From Mytilus trossulus (taxonomy: Eukaryota; Mollusca; Bivalvia; Mytilida; Mytilidae), in assembly GCF_036588685.1 (NCBI RefSeq), contig NC_086386.1, forward strand, positions 69,004,682 to 69,068,681: a DNA stretch of 64,000 nucleotides, read 5' to 3'. The notes beneath the pieces were generated by a model. It did no database searches. It saw only the letters and a list, made by a program, of their open reading frames with translations, and was not told where the DNA came from. The translations under genes and the position numbers were made by a program. How positions within the stretch are numbered: the first letter of the stretch is position 1; every line of letters starts with the position of its first letter. This document shows positions 13,161-24,420 of the stretch, piece by piece.

Positions 13161-13496
13161 TCAAACCAGTCTAATATAAAAAATATCCCATTTCTTTGGA
13201 ATTTTTCTTACGAAATGGTACACAATTGCTATTTTTACCATATGGTTTTTACGGGTGCACTTTTTTGGAAGACCGATCGATGACAGTTCGCCCATGCCAG
13301 TTTGGGTAAAACCTTTTGGCCTTCCAGGTTTCTTGATATTTGGTGGAAGTAATATGTGCGAAACATGCCACCCACAACAATTGGAATCCAGTAGGTGTTC
13401 TTCTTGTTGATCTGTATCTCGTTCTTCTTCTTGCGAAACTAGTTTTTGTGAATTTTCAAATATATAAGATTTGCCGTAAGTCATATACAGGTACAT
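13161..13496 (-). CDS. AT-hook-like N-terminal reading frame of the transposon
   Basis: A 111-residue frame lies inside the element at 11,994-13,719 and points away from its right terminus. Residues around 55-80 contain a basic KKPGRPKG segment, matching the GRP core of an AT-hook (DNA minor-groove binding), followed by IGLPKK. I have a memory of similar GRPKG...GLPKK segments in uncharacterised mollusc proteins tied to transposases, but cannot confirm it here. Residues 25-32 are acidic/glutamine-rich (EEERDTDQ). The related copy at 10,849-11,190 preserves the first residues (MYLYMT), which supports this start. The frame may be the first exon of a longer, decayed transposase. Function: probable DNA binding, by inference. 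Confidence 0.45.
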   Translation of the reverse strand: MYLYMTYGKSYIFENSQKLVSQEEERDTDQQEEHLLDSNCCGWHVSHILLPPNIKKPGRPKGFTQTGMGELSSIGLPKKCTRKNHMVKIAIVYHFVRKIPKKWDIFYIRLV

Positions 13497-13754
13497 AATG
13501 TTTTTTTCTATAGGAGAGTTTCATTTTTAGAATATATTGAATTTGATAGTTAAAAGTTTAAGTGCTTATATGAGTAACAGTAACAAAAGTTTTTAAATAT
13601 AAAATTTTGATATTTAATTATTGTTCTTACATTTTAATTCCAGTGAGATATAGTTTTTATCAGAGCCGGCTAAATAGCAAATTTGCTATTTTGCCGGTGC
13701 CGGTCAAATAGCCACTGCCAAACTAAAACATTGAATTGATACATTTTGTCATTA

Positions 13755-14080
13755 GGTCCGAGACCACAATTGTTGTCCCTTGATTTTTGTTATTCTGTTC
13801 ACGAATATAGTCCCGAGTGTTGACAGTGGGTTACTTGCCAATGTTTTTATACCCCTTCCAAATTTATTTCTCCATGTTTATGCCTCAAATTGCATGTAGG
13901 TGGGTGAAATTAAAATGTAAAAAAATTCGAGTCCAGAATTTTAAAGGAAAGTAGTGATTTGGTCTTGTGACAGTACAACACACTGTAAAAATTTCATTGC
14001 GAAAACGCAGGAGGGAATTTTTTAATTTTCATATATGTTCTGAAAGAAAATGCACTACGAAATAATTGTGGTCTCGGACC
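13755..14080. mobile_element. MITE with TA target duplication (Tc1/mariner-type)
   Basis: A 326-bp element has terminal inverted repeats beginning GGTCCGAGACCACAATT, flanked on both sides by TA (13,753-13,754 and 14,081-14,082). It has no coding capacity. The TA duplication is the hallmark of the Tc1/mariner superfamily; the assignment is from structure only. Confidence 0.75.
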
Positions 14081-14082
14081 TA

Positions 14083-15162
14083 TAAGAGGTGAACTCAGTA
14101 AATTTAGAATCTGTACTTTGGCAACTTCCCTAAATGATTTGATGGTGCCAGTTTGTCAAATAGCATGAAACTAAGGGATTTAAACTTTTATTTTATAGAA
14201 TATCTGCAAAAATTACCAATTTTGACATTTTATGGTCAATTAAAATAGGCATTTTGTAGCTTTTTCAATGTTGATACATAAATGGAATCCTGACTTTCTA
14301 TCTGACAGGTTTAGATGTGTCAATATTTATGTTTCTATGCCTTTATCCAGTTCTTATACTTATTTATGAACTCTGAATCTACAGAAAAGAAAATTATCTC
14401 AGACAATATGTGCAAAATGTGTTGTATAAATGACCCTTGTCTAATGCCCTGTTTGGATGAAGTCAAAAGTGGGGAGCTTGCCATGGTACATAAAAGTTGA
14501 AGTCCATAATAAAGACCTCACTAAATTTGTATAAAAAGCACTTTACAATGTCCATTGTACCTGTTTCATTTCACATAATATTTTTCTTTTCTTCTGTAGG
14601 ATAGCAAGTGGTTCCAATATAAGCCTGTTGAGACTAAAATTGCATTCAAGTTTTTCACAAAAATGGCAAAAATCTTTGTATCAAACCATACTCTCTGCAC
14701 GAAAAGTTGAATGCAAGAGTCTTTTTGTGCTCAGATTTGTTGTATCATGTCACATGAGTATAGAAATGATAAAAAAAAACACAATTTTTTATTTCTTATA
14801 GCCCCCATATGCATGATCATGCATTTTTTTAATGTAAATATGTGGCACGGCCTAAATTGACCCTAAATTATTTCCAGTCTTACTTGGCCTAAGACCCTTT
14901 TTAACTAATATGATATATTATTTGTAACTTTTCTTTCCATTTAAAGTACATTCAATACATATGTAAGGATTATTTATAACCAAAAAGCTTCACAAATTTA
15001 AAATTGCTGGAAAATATCACATCTTCATGTAAGGCCCCCTTCATTAAAAATCCTCAATTTTAGGCACAGGGTCATATAAATTTGACTTTTGAATAATTAT
15101 GCTAAGTCTGATAAATCAAATGAGTACTCTATTGCTTTTACAGGGATATGCAGTGAAGGTTT
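14083..15162. other. No gene seen
   Basis: AT-rich sequence without a recognisable coding signal. A 61-residue open frame at 14,315-14,500 (cysteine-containing, no known motif) directly follows a TATCTGACAG acceptor-like sequence, but I cannot support an exon. Short poly-A and poly-T runs are scattered. Confidence 0.4.
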
Positions 15163-15231
15163 AGGTAGCAATAAACAGTTAGGAAAAAATATTGAAATTT
15201 GCCCTCATAAATTTTACCATCCCCTTTTCAT

Positions 15232-16467
15232 AATATCAGAATCCTCAGAAGGTTTACAAAATTGTCTAAACAAGTTAAATACTTATTGTGAAAAGTGGAA
15301 CTTGACTGTCAATCTTGACAAGACAAAAACAATGATATTTAATAAAAGTGGTCAAAAACTTACTAAAGACAAGTTTGTATTGAATAATGAAGTAATGGAA
15401 TGTTGCACAGAATATAAATATTTAGGTATACTATTCAAGCCATCAGGAATTTTCACTAATGCTGTAAAACTCCTATGTAAAAAAGCTTCTAAGGCATTGT
15501 TTTGTATAAAAAAATTACTCTACTCAGATAAGATGGATGTTTTTTCCCATATGAAACTATTTAATTCATCTGTTAGCCCAATATTACTGTATTGTAGTGA
15601 TATATGGTCGCTAAATATTGTAAAGAAAAACAAAACTCTTGAATCTCAATATCTATCTATGGAATCAGTAAAACTCCAAATCAAATTTGCGAAAGGTCTT
15701 CTAAATGTCAATTCAAAGGCAGTAAATACAGCTGTATTAGCTGAATTGGGAATGTACCCTATTGGTATACAGGCCCTTAAGTCTTCTGTAGGATTTTGGT
15801 TACATATTTCAAAGTCAAATGAAAATGAGTCATTATTATATAATGTTTATAAAGCTAACAAGCAGTTAAATGATGGATTTGCTTCAAAAGTTAAAATGCT
15901 ACTTTCAAAATTGAATTTCACTCATGTTTGTGAAAATCAATGTACCTTCTCTAAAAAAAGATTACTTTTAGCCGTCGTGAAGAAGCTCAATGAAAATTAC
16001 ATTATATTTTGGAGAAATTGTCTCTTTAATGATGATAATTCAATAAATAGAAATAAACTAAGAACCTACAGAAAATTAAAGTAAAGTATGAACTAGAAAA
16101 GTACCTTTTATTGAATTTAGATAAAAATGTTAAAAAAAATTATGCTAGAATAAGAATAAGTAATAGTATGCTGGCTATTGCACGTGGTAGATACAACAAA
16201 ACAGCTTTAGAAAATAGAATATGTCCTTTATGCCATAAAGAGGTGGAAGATGAATTTCATTTTATCATAACATGTTCAGAAATTAATAAAACTAGGATCA
16301 AAATGTTTGATGAAATATCTAGTATTGTCCCCTGTTTTAATTCAATGAGTGAAGAAAACAAATTTGATTTTATATTTTCCTGTGAAGAATGTGATATTTT
16401 ACTTATCATTGTTAACTACATAAGTGAAATGTATAATGAGAGAAACAATTATAATGTCAATATATAA
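15232..16467 (+). pseudogene. LINE reverse transcriptase C-terminal fragment
   Basis: Two overlapping-phase frames (to 16,084 and 16,111-16,467) form one protein split by a frameshift near 16,080. The first starts right after the catalytic region: ISESSEGLQNCLNKL, WNLTVNLDKTKTM and YKYLGI are the conserved motifs that follow the YADD box in LINE reverse transcriptases. The catalytic aspartates themselves are missing because of 5' truncation. The second frame has CPLCHKEVEDEFHF...C, a CCHC-like zinc-binding motif common at LINE C termini. An apparent ATG at 15,089 lies in host flanking DNA and is not a true start. It is non-functional. Confidence 0.85.
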
Positions 16468-16770
16468 ACTGTGTAATTGATGGCTCAACTTATAATGTTA
16501 TATATATTATAACATATTTTTTGTAACATAAGCATAATATTTTAATTGATAATTTTAAAGAGGAGGCATGCTGTCAAAAATAGTATTATAATTAATACTA
16601 ATAATCTATGTTTTTGTTTTTCTTTCAATGCTACATGTTTGTAGTGTTTAATGACTATCGTTTTGTAATTAATATGCCACTGTCTGTTTGTTTTTGTTGT
16701 ATATTTTAGTAACAATCCTATCGTTTGGATTTTAGACTAATAAAATTCTAATTCTTATTCTTATTCTTTA
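15232..16770 (+). mobile_element. 5'-truncated non-LTR retrotransposon (LINE)
   Basis: The insertion is delimited by a direct repeat TTTCAT (15,226-15,231 and 16,771-16,776). It ends in AATAAAATTCTAATTCTTATTC followed by further ATTCTT units, a microsatellite-like tail typical of many LINEs. The uninterrupted target is preserved at 18,397-18,523, which reads straight through the junction with one TTTCAT. This fixes both element ends. The retained part is the C-terminal end of the reverse-transcriptase protein. Confidence 0.9.
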
Positions 16771-16834
16771 TTTCATTGCTTTCTTGCAATACTAAGCTCA
16801 CTGTTTGTGTCATATATGTGCATATGTATGTAAT

Positions 16835-16913
16835 TACACAAAAACTTTCCTCTTTGAAAAATCAGCAGGGGCCAAAATGCGAAACTAAACTCCTAACTGT
16901 GTATTGCTACCTT
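16835..16913. other. Linker between duplicated blocks
   Basis: Short sequence joining the LINE target copy to the first 740-bp repeat; no feature is recognised. Confidence 0.5.
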
Positions 16914-18393
16914 AATAGTAAATATTTTTTTCGAATTCTCCCTTTTTACTAATTTTCTGTGTTATGCTAGCTTAAACGAGTAAAATGGCCTTTTATTTTT
17001 GAAAATTGGTTGAGTAATGAATATTTTATGAAGGTTAGCAGTTGACACTGAAACGCGACAAAAATTGATTTAAAGAAAAATGCCAAGTCAAAGTGTAAAA
17101 TCTTGTTTCTACCTCAATTTTTGGCCAAATCTTTAAAACTATACCTTTTTTGTCAGTTTTTTTAATTTGAAAATCTTAATAAGATATCTGATGATGCAAA
17201 ATTGTACAAAATTTAGCAATTTCAAGCATGAAAATGTTAATCTTTATGTTTATTGCATACCAAAGACTTGATTAAAAAACTTGGTAGTAGGGAATTAATT
17301 TCCTACATCTGATTCAACTATACATTTAATATATGCCAAAATGTAACATGAAATCTTGATAATAATAATAATTTGATATATTCGCAAGAAAAAAACAAAC
17401 GTTTTCAATTCTTAGGCTACTACTTGCACCCCAATCCTTCAGAAGCAACGGTTAAGCCGATAGAGTAAAAATATAAGCCTTGTGTCAAAATGTCTAATTT
17501 TGGTTGCTAAGGACTGTAAACAATAAAATTGATATGTATTGTCATTCTTAAAGACTTAATTCCCTCAGAAGTTGATTTAGAATCTAAATATCAATAGATT
17601 TGTGAAATGAAAAGTCTTAAATCATACAATTCTGAGCTTGGTAAGTATGCCTAAATAGTAAATATTTTTTTCGAATTCTCCCTTTTTACTAATTTTCAGT
17701 GTTCTGCTAGCTTAACCGAGTAAAATGGCCTTTTATTTTTGAAAATTGGTTGAGTAATGAATATTTTATGCAGGTTAGCAGTTGACACTGAAACGCGACA
17801 AAAAATGATTTAAAGAAAAATGCCAAGTCAAAGTGTAAAATGTTGTTTCTACCTCAATTTTTGGCCAAATCTTTAAAACTATACCTTTTTTGTCAGTTTT
17901 TTTAGTTGAAAATCTTAATAAGATATCTGATGATGCAAAATTGTACAAAATTTAGCAATTTCAAGCATGAAAATGTTAATCTTTATGTTTATTGCATACC
18001 AAAGACTTGATTAAAAAACTTGGTAGTAGGGAATTAATTTCCTACATCTGATTCAACTATACATTTAATATATGCCAAAATGTAACATGAAATCTTGATA
18101 ATAATAATAATTTGATATATTCGCAAGAAAAAAAAACCAAACGCTTTCAATTCTTAGGCTACTACATGCACCCCAATCCTTCAGAAGCAACGGTTAAGCC
18201 GATAGAGTACAAATATAAGCCTTGTGTCAAAATGTCTAATTTTGGTTGCTAAGGACTGTAAACAATAAAATTGACATGTATTGTCATTCTTAAAGACTTC
18301 ATTCCCTCAGAAGTTGATTTAGAATCTAAATATCAATAGATTTGTGGTATGAAAAGTCTTAAATTATACAATTCTGAGCTTGGTAAGTATGCC
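16914..18393. repeat. 740-bp tandem duplication
   Basis: Positions 16,914-17,653 are repeated at about 17,654-18,393 with roughly one difference every few tens of bases. Each copy starts AATAGTAAATATTTTTTTCG and ends GAGCTTGGTAAGTATGCC. The conserved end matches a splice-donor consensus, but no exon is recognisable. Confidence 0.9.
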
Positions 18394-18396
18394 ATA

Positions 18397-18523
18397 AGGT
18401 AGCAATAAACAGTTAGGAAAAAATATTAAAATTTGCCCTCATAAATTTTACCATCCCCTTTTCATTGCTTTCTTGCAATACTAAGCTCACTGTTTGTGTC
18501 ATATATGTGCATATGTATGTAAT
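18397..18523 (+). repeat. Empty-site duplicate of the LINE target
   Basis: This copy of the sequence at 15,163-15,231 joined directly to 16,777-16,834 lacks the LINE. Only a few substitutions separate the copies. Confidence 0.9.
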
Positions 18524-19355
18524 CAGAATCTTCCAAAGATTTTATATCCAGTATATAAAATGGTAAAATATAATTTCTTTCGGGTGTATCCATGGCAACA
18601 ATCTGCACTTATTTGCTATAAAATATTGCAAAAAGGGGGGAAAAGATGTCATATATTTCCCCAAAATTTGGCTAAAAGTAGAATTTCAATCGCTTGAAGT
18701 AATACCTTTTCTGAAACTGTGTACATATATCATTCAGTAGATCCAATGAAAATCATATGTCTTTCATCTCATTTTTTTGTAAAATTGCGTCAAAAACTTC
18801 GTGTAGAAAAAAAGTGTTTGTAAACATTACATTAATTTCTGGACCGATGGCCGGTCAAGCTATGAAAATCAGAAAATAGTCCATAAAACATGTTAAAAAC
18901 AATCTTGAGGCTTTTATAAACCATCTTTGAAGGCTAAAGAGCCAGGGCCAATTTCCCCTGGGATTTTTTCATTTGATTAATAAGGCAAATCAACTTTTAA
19001 ATAGCCCGATAGATTCTTATTATAGTACATGAAAATACGTCACATCATCTATTTTCATACCTGAAACAGGTATTCCTACAATTAACAAGGCCAAGACTAT
19101 CGATTGTTTTGGTTTATCAAATCCTATATTGATTTTGTTTGTTTACGCCCCTGAGGAGCATTAAAATATGATTTATCAAATAACGGATATAAAAAAAATA
19201 TATTGCCTTAGTTAGCGTGTTAATGTTGTAATGTGATTTGTAGCTTACATGATTTTTGAGGTTTATTTAACTTAAAACTAACAAAACAATAAAAAGCCAT
19301 GGTTAAATATTAATACCAAACACATTTAATGATCTTATTATATGCTATAAAACAG
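18524..19355. other. No gene seen
   Basis: AT-rich sequence. A 67-residue frame at 18,494-18,697 starts within the duplicated segment and has no recognisable motif. This stretch lies downstream (minus sense) of the transposase exon and may be its 3' flank. Confidence 0.4.
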
Positions 19356-20239
19356 CTAATCTGATTCAAGATCGGTCTCTGTTTCAAGGTCTACACTGGC
19401 ATCTTTGAATGCATTGGAATATCTGTTTGTCTTTGTTTTATAATCTGTATGTCTGGCATGTCCCATGTACCACAATATCGTAGCTACATGGGCACAACAG
19501 CCCAAAGTTCGGGCACCCGCCTTACACTCACAAAACCAACCATTAACTGGATGAGTATCATTATCTTCATTGAATGCAAGCCAAAGACAGTATTGTTTAC
19601 AGCTAGTGTGTCTAGATTGTATTTTGGCTTGAACTATAGACGACGAGACGGTATGCAAAAAGATATCGATATCACCGTCATTGTCAAGATGCTGGTCGGC
19701 ATAGTTAGGAGCCTGGTATAATTGGTAAACGCCAAATGTAAGAGATCGTAAATAATCTACTGTCAGTTTGGGGAAGTTGTCATAATGTTTACAATCGTGT
19801 AACGGAACCCACTCTCGTTATCGTTTACCCAGTGCCTTGTCTTTCAGAACTCTTTCTTGTAATAGATTTGGTTGTTTAGACTTTTCTAACATACTTCTAG
19901 CTATGTCACAGTGTTCTTCAACGGATGTGATTAAAGGTGGTTTGAATTTATTGCATATAGCGCCTACTATTCTCAAGTATTCTTTAAGGTTCAAGATATC
20001 AATATTTGGGACAACTTTATCGAAATACTTCCATGTTTTAATGCGCGCGTTGACTGATTCAACCGTCCATCTTATTTTAGTAACAAGTCTTGACAAGTTA
20101 GCATCTTCTGTCGAAAACTGCTTAGCAGATTTAGCAAGAAACGCAGGCAAACATTTTAAAAATAAAGTGCTAGCTAGACCAAGTCTATACACAGGACATA
20201 CAGTTACATCGGAATCAGGCCTGAGAAGGTTACCGTAGG
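19356..20239 (-). pseudogene. DDE (DDE_Tnp_4-type) transposase exon with SWIM zinc finger, one nonsense codon
   Basis: A single minus-strand frame runs from a splice acceptor (TTGTATTTTCAG ending at 20,240) to the stop near 19,356 and is interrupted only by one in-frame TAA at 19,818-19,820. The first part contains SRLVTKIRWTVESVNARIKTW, the glutamate-bearing end of a DDE_Tnp_4-type catalytic domain. After the stop the same frame continues through GVYQL to WFCECKAGARTLGCCAH, a C-x-C...C-x-H SWIM zinc finger. That arrangement occurs in ISL2EU/IS5-like transposases of invertebrates, as far as I recall. The first two catalytic aspartates would lie in an upstream exon that I cannot find before 22,000. 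It is probably an inactivated transposon copy; a former host gene is possible. Confidence 0.65.
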
Positions 20240-20307
20240 CTGAAAATACAAAGCAACTTTATTCGGAAAAAAATAATAAAAAAAATCAGGTCCCGTTAGA
20301 GTCTGAT

Positions 20308-20371
20308 TAAAGCCAGTCCCAAGTATCCACTTGCGTCTATAAACGCAAGCTAATAGTTGGGACTGGCTTTA
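20308..20371. repeat. Short foldback element
   Basis: TAAAGCCAGTCCCAA is mirrored by TTGGGACTGGCTTTA, with a second inner pair ACTTGCGT / AACGCAAG, giving a nearly complete 64-bp hairpin flanked by T/A. It stands just upstream of the transposase exon and could be a solo terminus or tiny MITE. Confidence 0.7.
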
Positions 20372-22720
20372 GTCACTAAGTAAGAGTGGTTCCGTTACAA
20401 AAAATTCTGGAAATTTACAAGCAAACGACTGACGTTATTAGTATTCAAATAGCAGAAAGAGACTGAAATAGCTAGATCTTGAAATCATTTAGATTTTTTA
20501 TTCGTGTTAATTTCCGCTTGCATGGGAACTCGCTGGTAGTGTAGTTTTTTTGTGTGCGATTTGAGTTGGAAATGATGAACATGTACAAGTTCGGAGACAA
20601 AACGACTGAGAGAGCATTAACGTAGTTGCCTTTTTAGGCCATGAGGGGCATATTGATCATAATATACCCTCACTGTCCAGTGTCAGTCCAAATTTTTCTC
20701 AAACATCTTCCCGGATCGGCTCTATTACAAAACCTACCTAGTATTGTATTCAAGTTAGTGTTAACTTGTTCTCGTCCTGAACATGCATGAAATATTTGCC
20801 ACTGGACGTTAAGCAACCAACAATCAATCCTACAATTTTCACCCGTCACTTGAAACTTTAGTTGTTAAAATTTGAATCATTGCCTCTAATTTTTTCAAAG
20901 AAATCGACAAATTTTACGAACTGGTTTAGACAAAAAGAAATATATACGTTACCGCTTGCTAATTATGGAAATGGGGTTACATGAGACTTTATTTATAAAA
21001 AGTACAAGTACTAATAAAATAAAATATATATATATGTAACATGTTATTTGTACATCAGTCTGTTGTTAGAATGATGAATAGAGATATGGGATATGCAATT
21101 TATAAGATAGCTACTGTTGGACATTTAACTACATCAGAACCAAATACACCAAGCAAATTGTGACTAATGCTAATTGGACGAGTAGCTTTTTAATTCTAAT
21201 GTGCATGTAGTCAGTTTACTAAACGACGGTTCCCTAAAAAGGAAAGTATTATTATCACAGTAACATTTCAGTCTCCTAGTACATATTTGTTTAAGTCCTA
21301 ATACTTTTGTTCTTCTGGGGAAAATTCCAACCATAATGAAATAAGGAGGTGCGGTAAAATTGCCAATTTATCAACTTTCTACCAAATACAAAATGACGGA
21401 AATGTTAGCTTGCTTACATTGCTACTTCATTTTATATCTCAAAATTACCATTCCATTATATGAACTGCATATTCAAAAATATGTTTTGTCACCAATATCC
21501 TAAAAGAGCACGTATCTTCATACTGTTTCACCCGTGTCCGTTCTAACGTCAATCGCGCACTTGGTGTATACATATAGGGTTTATACGGCTTATTATTAAG
21601 GAATGAGTGCTGTCTTTTTGCTTCAGGTTTAAATTATGTACCTGGTGTTACTAAAGTGTACTCATATTAAAGGTGCGCATATCGTCTTGGTTTCCTTTAT
21701 TTTTTGTTCATGACAGGTTGCTGGATAAGACGTTTTGATAAAATATAAAAGACACGCAGACTCCTACATGTGGAATTGCAAACTGGACCTTTTACATTTC
21801 GCATTTGCAGTTTGGTTTACTTGAAGAATGCATGTATGATCTCATGATTTGTTTCGTAAATAATTTTCCACAAATGACACGGTTGAACTTTGTGAAATTT
21901 TGCATACAATTTGCAATGTTTGTCCGACTTGCTGAGCTTGTATTGTATCGTCCCGAACATGCATGCACTATTTGCCACTGACCGTAAAACAACCATAAAA
22001 AACAGAGCAATTATAAAACTTTTTACTGAATCATATTTTTAAAGTACTCTATTTCTGCATGGATGAAGCAACGACACCACCATTGCCTTAAATGATGGAG
22101 TAAAAAACTCAGTAATTCAAATGAATCACACGTGAAATTTTTCATGTTATTTTCACGTGAACTTTGCAAAAATATGAAGGTATTTTTAATGATTTCATTT
22201 AAATTTTAGAATGAAGATATTATTTTAATAATGTAATTTTTAAAAATTACGTGCATTTTACGTGTACCAAATTCCGGTGATTTATGCATGAACTATTATC
22301 ATAAGATTCACGTGGAACCAACCAGTATAAGCAAGTTTAAAGTATTTCAAATGACAATTAACACTTAGACTATAGCCATACAGTAGGACAGTAAATGAAC
22401 AAAAGACAAGTATATCAGAAACATGCATGGATCACGCAAAAACATGCAGGGGTGACACTGAAGTAATGGGAGTTTGCTTCTTGCAAGAAATTGGCCGTGA
22501 AAACAATTTGATATGAAGACAAGCCTTTGTTTCAACTTTGTTTTAAAATTTCCAATATAAGGCTGTTACGGCCCAGGTCAATGTTCTTAAGCATCACATA
22601 TTTTTCTTTCATCTTATTGTTAGCTTTCTTAAACAAATATTACATATTATAGACTATATTTTTTATTATTTCTATTTTGTTCAATTTCAGTTTAATTTTT
22701 TTTTTTACCATATTGGACTT
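20372..22720. other. No gene seen; two copies of a short dispersed repeat
   Basis: Mostly unique-looking AT-rich sequence. A repeat containing GAACATGCATGAAATATTTG followed by CCACTGGACGTTAAGCAACC occurs at 20,770-20,830 and, diverged, at 21,942-22,000. A reverse-orientation copy is at 45,252-45,295. I remember this motif as common in bivalve DNA. Confidence 0.6.
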
Positions 22721-22723
22721 CTT

Positions 22724-22998
22724 ATTGTGTATTGAATTGAAACACGAACGCGGACCTCGATGAGAACACCTGGATTGAAAGTTTGCAAATGTTCCGACCA
22801 ATGAAATTCGTTTTACTATGTAACGCGAACTTCAACGAAAGCACCTAGATGAAATATTGTGTATTGAATTGAAAAATGAACGCGGACCTCGATGAGAACA
22901 CCTGGATTGAACAAAAGACTTTGAAAGTTTGCAAACGTTCCAACCAATGACATTCATTTTGATATGTAACGCGAACTTCAACGAAAGCACCTCGATAA
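22724..22998. repeat. Tandem pair of about 131/143-bp units
   Basis: Both units begin TTGTGTATTGAATTGAAA and include GAACGCGGACCTCGATGAGA and AACGCGAACTTCAACGAAAG. The second unit (from about 22,856) has a 12-base insertion, AACAAAAGACTT-like. Confidence 0.85.
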
Positions 22999-24408
22999 AT
23001 TATTTTATTTGTACGACAATTATTACCGCTAAAATATAGTTAATAAAAATTATATCAGAGCAACAGTGCATAATTGTTTCTTTTCCATTCTTGTTTATTT
23101 TAATAATGTTTATGTTGATTTCAATTTGGTAGGTAGACTTATATTATATGCCCTAAACGTAAATAAAATGCATTAGACTTAAGAGAATGTCGAATTAGAG
23201 CAAGTCAAGGTCGTAAAACTTAAATCAACCAACCCATCGTTATCGCAGACTAAAATTTATCTCACATATACCGAATATATGTTTATTTATAGCAAGACTT
23301 TTTGTACGTCACGGTGAATGACAGCATAATAATCCCTTTACAGAATCGGAACCACAATTCACAATTACCGTAATGTGCTGCTTGTCCTCAATTAACGCCC
23401 GTTTCGCGTCAGTGACCGATATTACAATTTCAATTTGACACAGTTTTAAAAGTTGAGCTGTTCCTTTATTTACAATGTTGTGCAAGACTTAACTGTTTAT
23501 TAAAATCAACAAATGTTAACATTATGTTCATTCATTTTATTATTTAACACAACATTGTTTTTATAACAAGCTATTTCATATATCAATATACAGCTAGGGA
23601 ATATTTGTTGTTGACCGAAAATATAAGATACATCGATTTAAACTATGTGAAAAATAAATACTTTTTGTAAGATACTTTAATTTCCGTGTCTATATTTAAT
23701 TAACGAGTACACTATAGTAAGAAAGAAAAAGAGAAACGGAAATATACAGGAATACCTAATGTTTGTAAGTCATTGCAATGGACCATTACATACGTTACTT
23801 ACATTCACAAGTTTTCATAGCACTCAGCAAGTTTTGAAACGAATATGTGAGATAAAGATCTACTGCATTCGGGCAAATTAAAAATATGTTAAACATCTAA
23901 CTATTTTATTTTTAACAGATTCACAAGTTTTGAATTTTTTAAACCGTGCACCAATATTTTATTGTTTTTATTTAAATTCCTTATAGGTTACGTGTATTGA
24001 TCGTTCATTTGTTTAAATTGTCAAGTATATTACTTTAATAAGAATACACGCATTTATATATATAAGTCGATAAAGTCTGAAACAAATAAACGAAAGGAAC
24101 GAAAGCTACATCGATGTTGTTTTGCTTGAGTGATTTACCTGTTAAAAGCTCGGGTCGCAACACGGTTTAGAACGAATTGATACCAGTTTGAAATAGTTTA
24201 ACGGGGGCGTAGCCTATTTGTTTGACGTGACTTACCGCCAACTTGAATTAAATTGAACGACTGCAAGCGAAGCTATTTGACTGGCATTAAAATGATTTGA
24301 TATGCATTGAAATAAATTAAAAATGATTTTTAATTTTTGTCAATCTTTATCAAATGACGATTAATTTCATTTAAACAGCGTTAACACGTTTTTGTCCGAT
24401 CAAGTTAA
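22999..24408. other. No gene seen upstream of the B-box relic
   Basis: AT-rich. I looked here for the missing B-box region of the downstream copy (a CxxC...CxxC...H pattern as in the intact genes) and found none. Confidence 0.5.
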
Positions 24409-24420
24409 ATTCCGGTTACT

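Larger units (their letters stand above)
11994..13719 (-). mobile_element. Mutator-like DNA transposon with about 57-bp TIRs
   Basis: Both ends read inward GGCAGTGGCTATTTGACCGG, then CACCGGCAAAATAGC, then the remainder of the 20-bp palindrome AAATAGCAAATTTGCTATTT and AGCCGGC, giving near-perfect terminal inverted repeats of about 57 bp. The element is flanked by AAACTAAAA at 11,985-11,993 and 13,720-13,728, a perfect 9-bp direct repeat. Nine-base target duplications with long TIRs are typical of Mutator-like elements. One recognisable reading frame (13,161-13,496, minus) starts about 220 bases inside the right end. No complete transposase core is visible, so the copy is probably non-autonomous. 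The family is an inference from structure. Confidence 0.7.

Noticed and set aside
14315-14500. Cysteine-rich 61-residue frame as a possible exon
   Set aside because: An acceptor-like sequence precedes it, but no donor, paralogue or domain supports it.
15089-15231. N-terminal 48 residues of the apparent reverse-transcriptase frame
   Set aside because: These codons lie in host flanking DNA, shown by the empty-site copy at 18,397-18,523; they are not part of the LINE protein.
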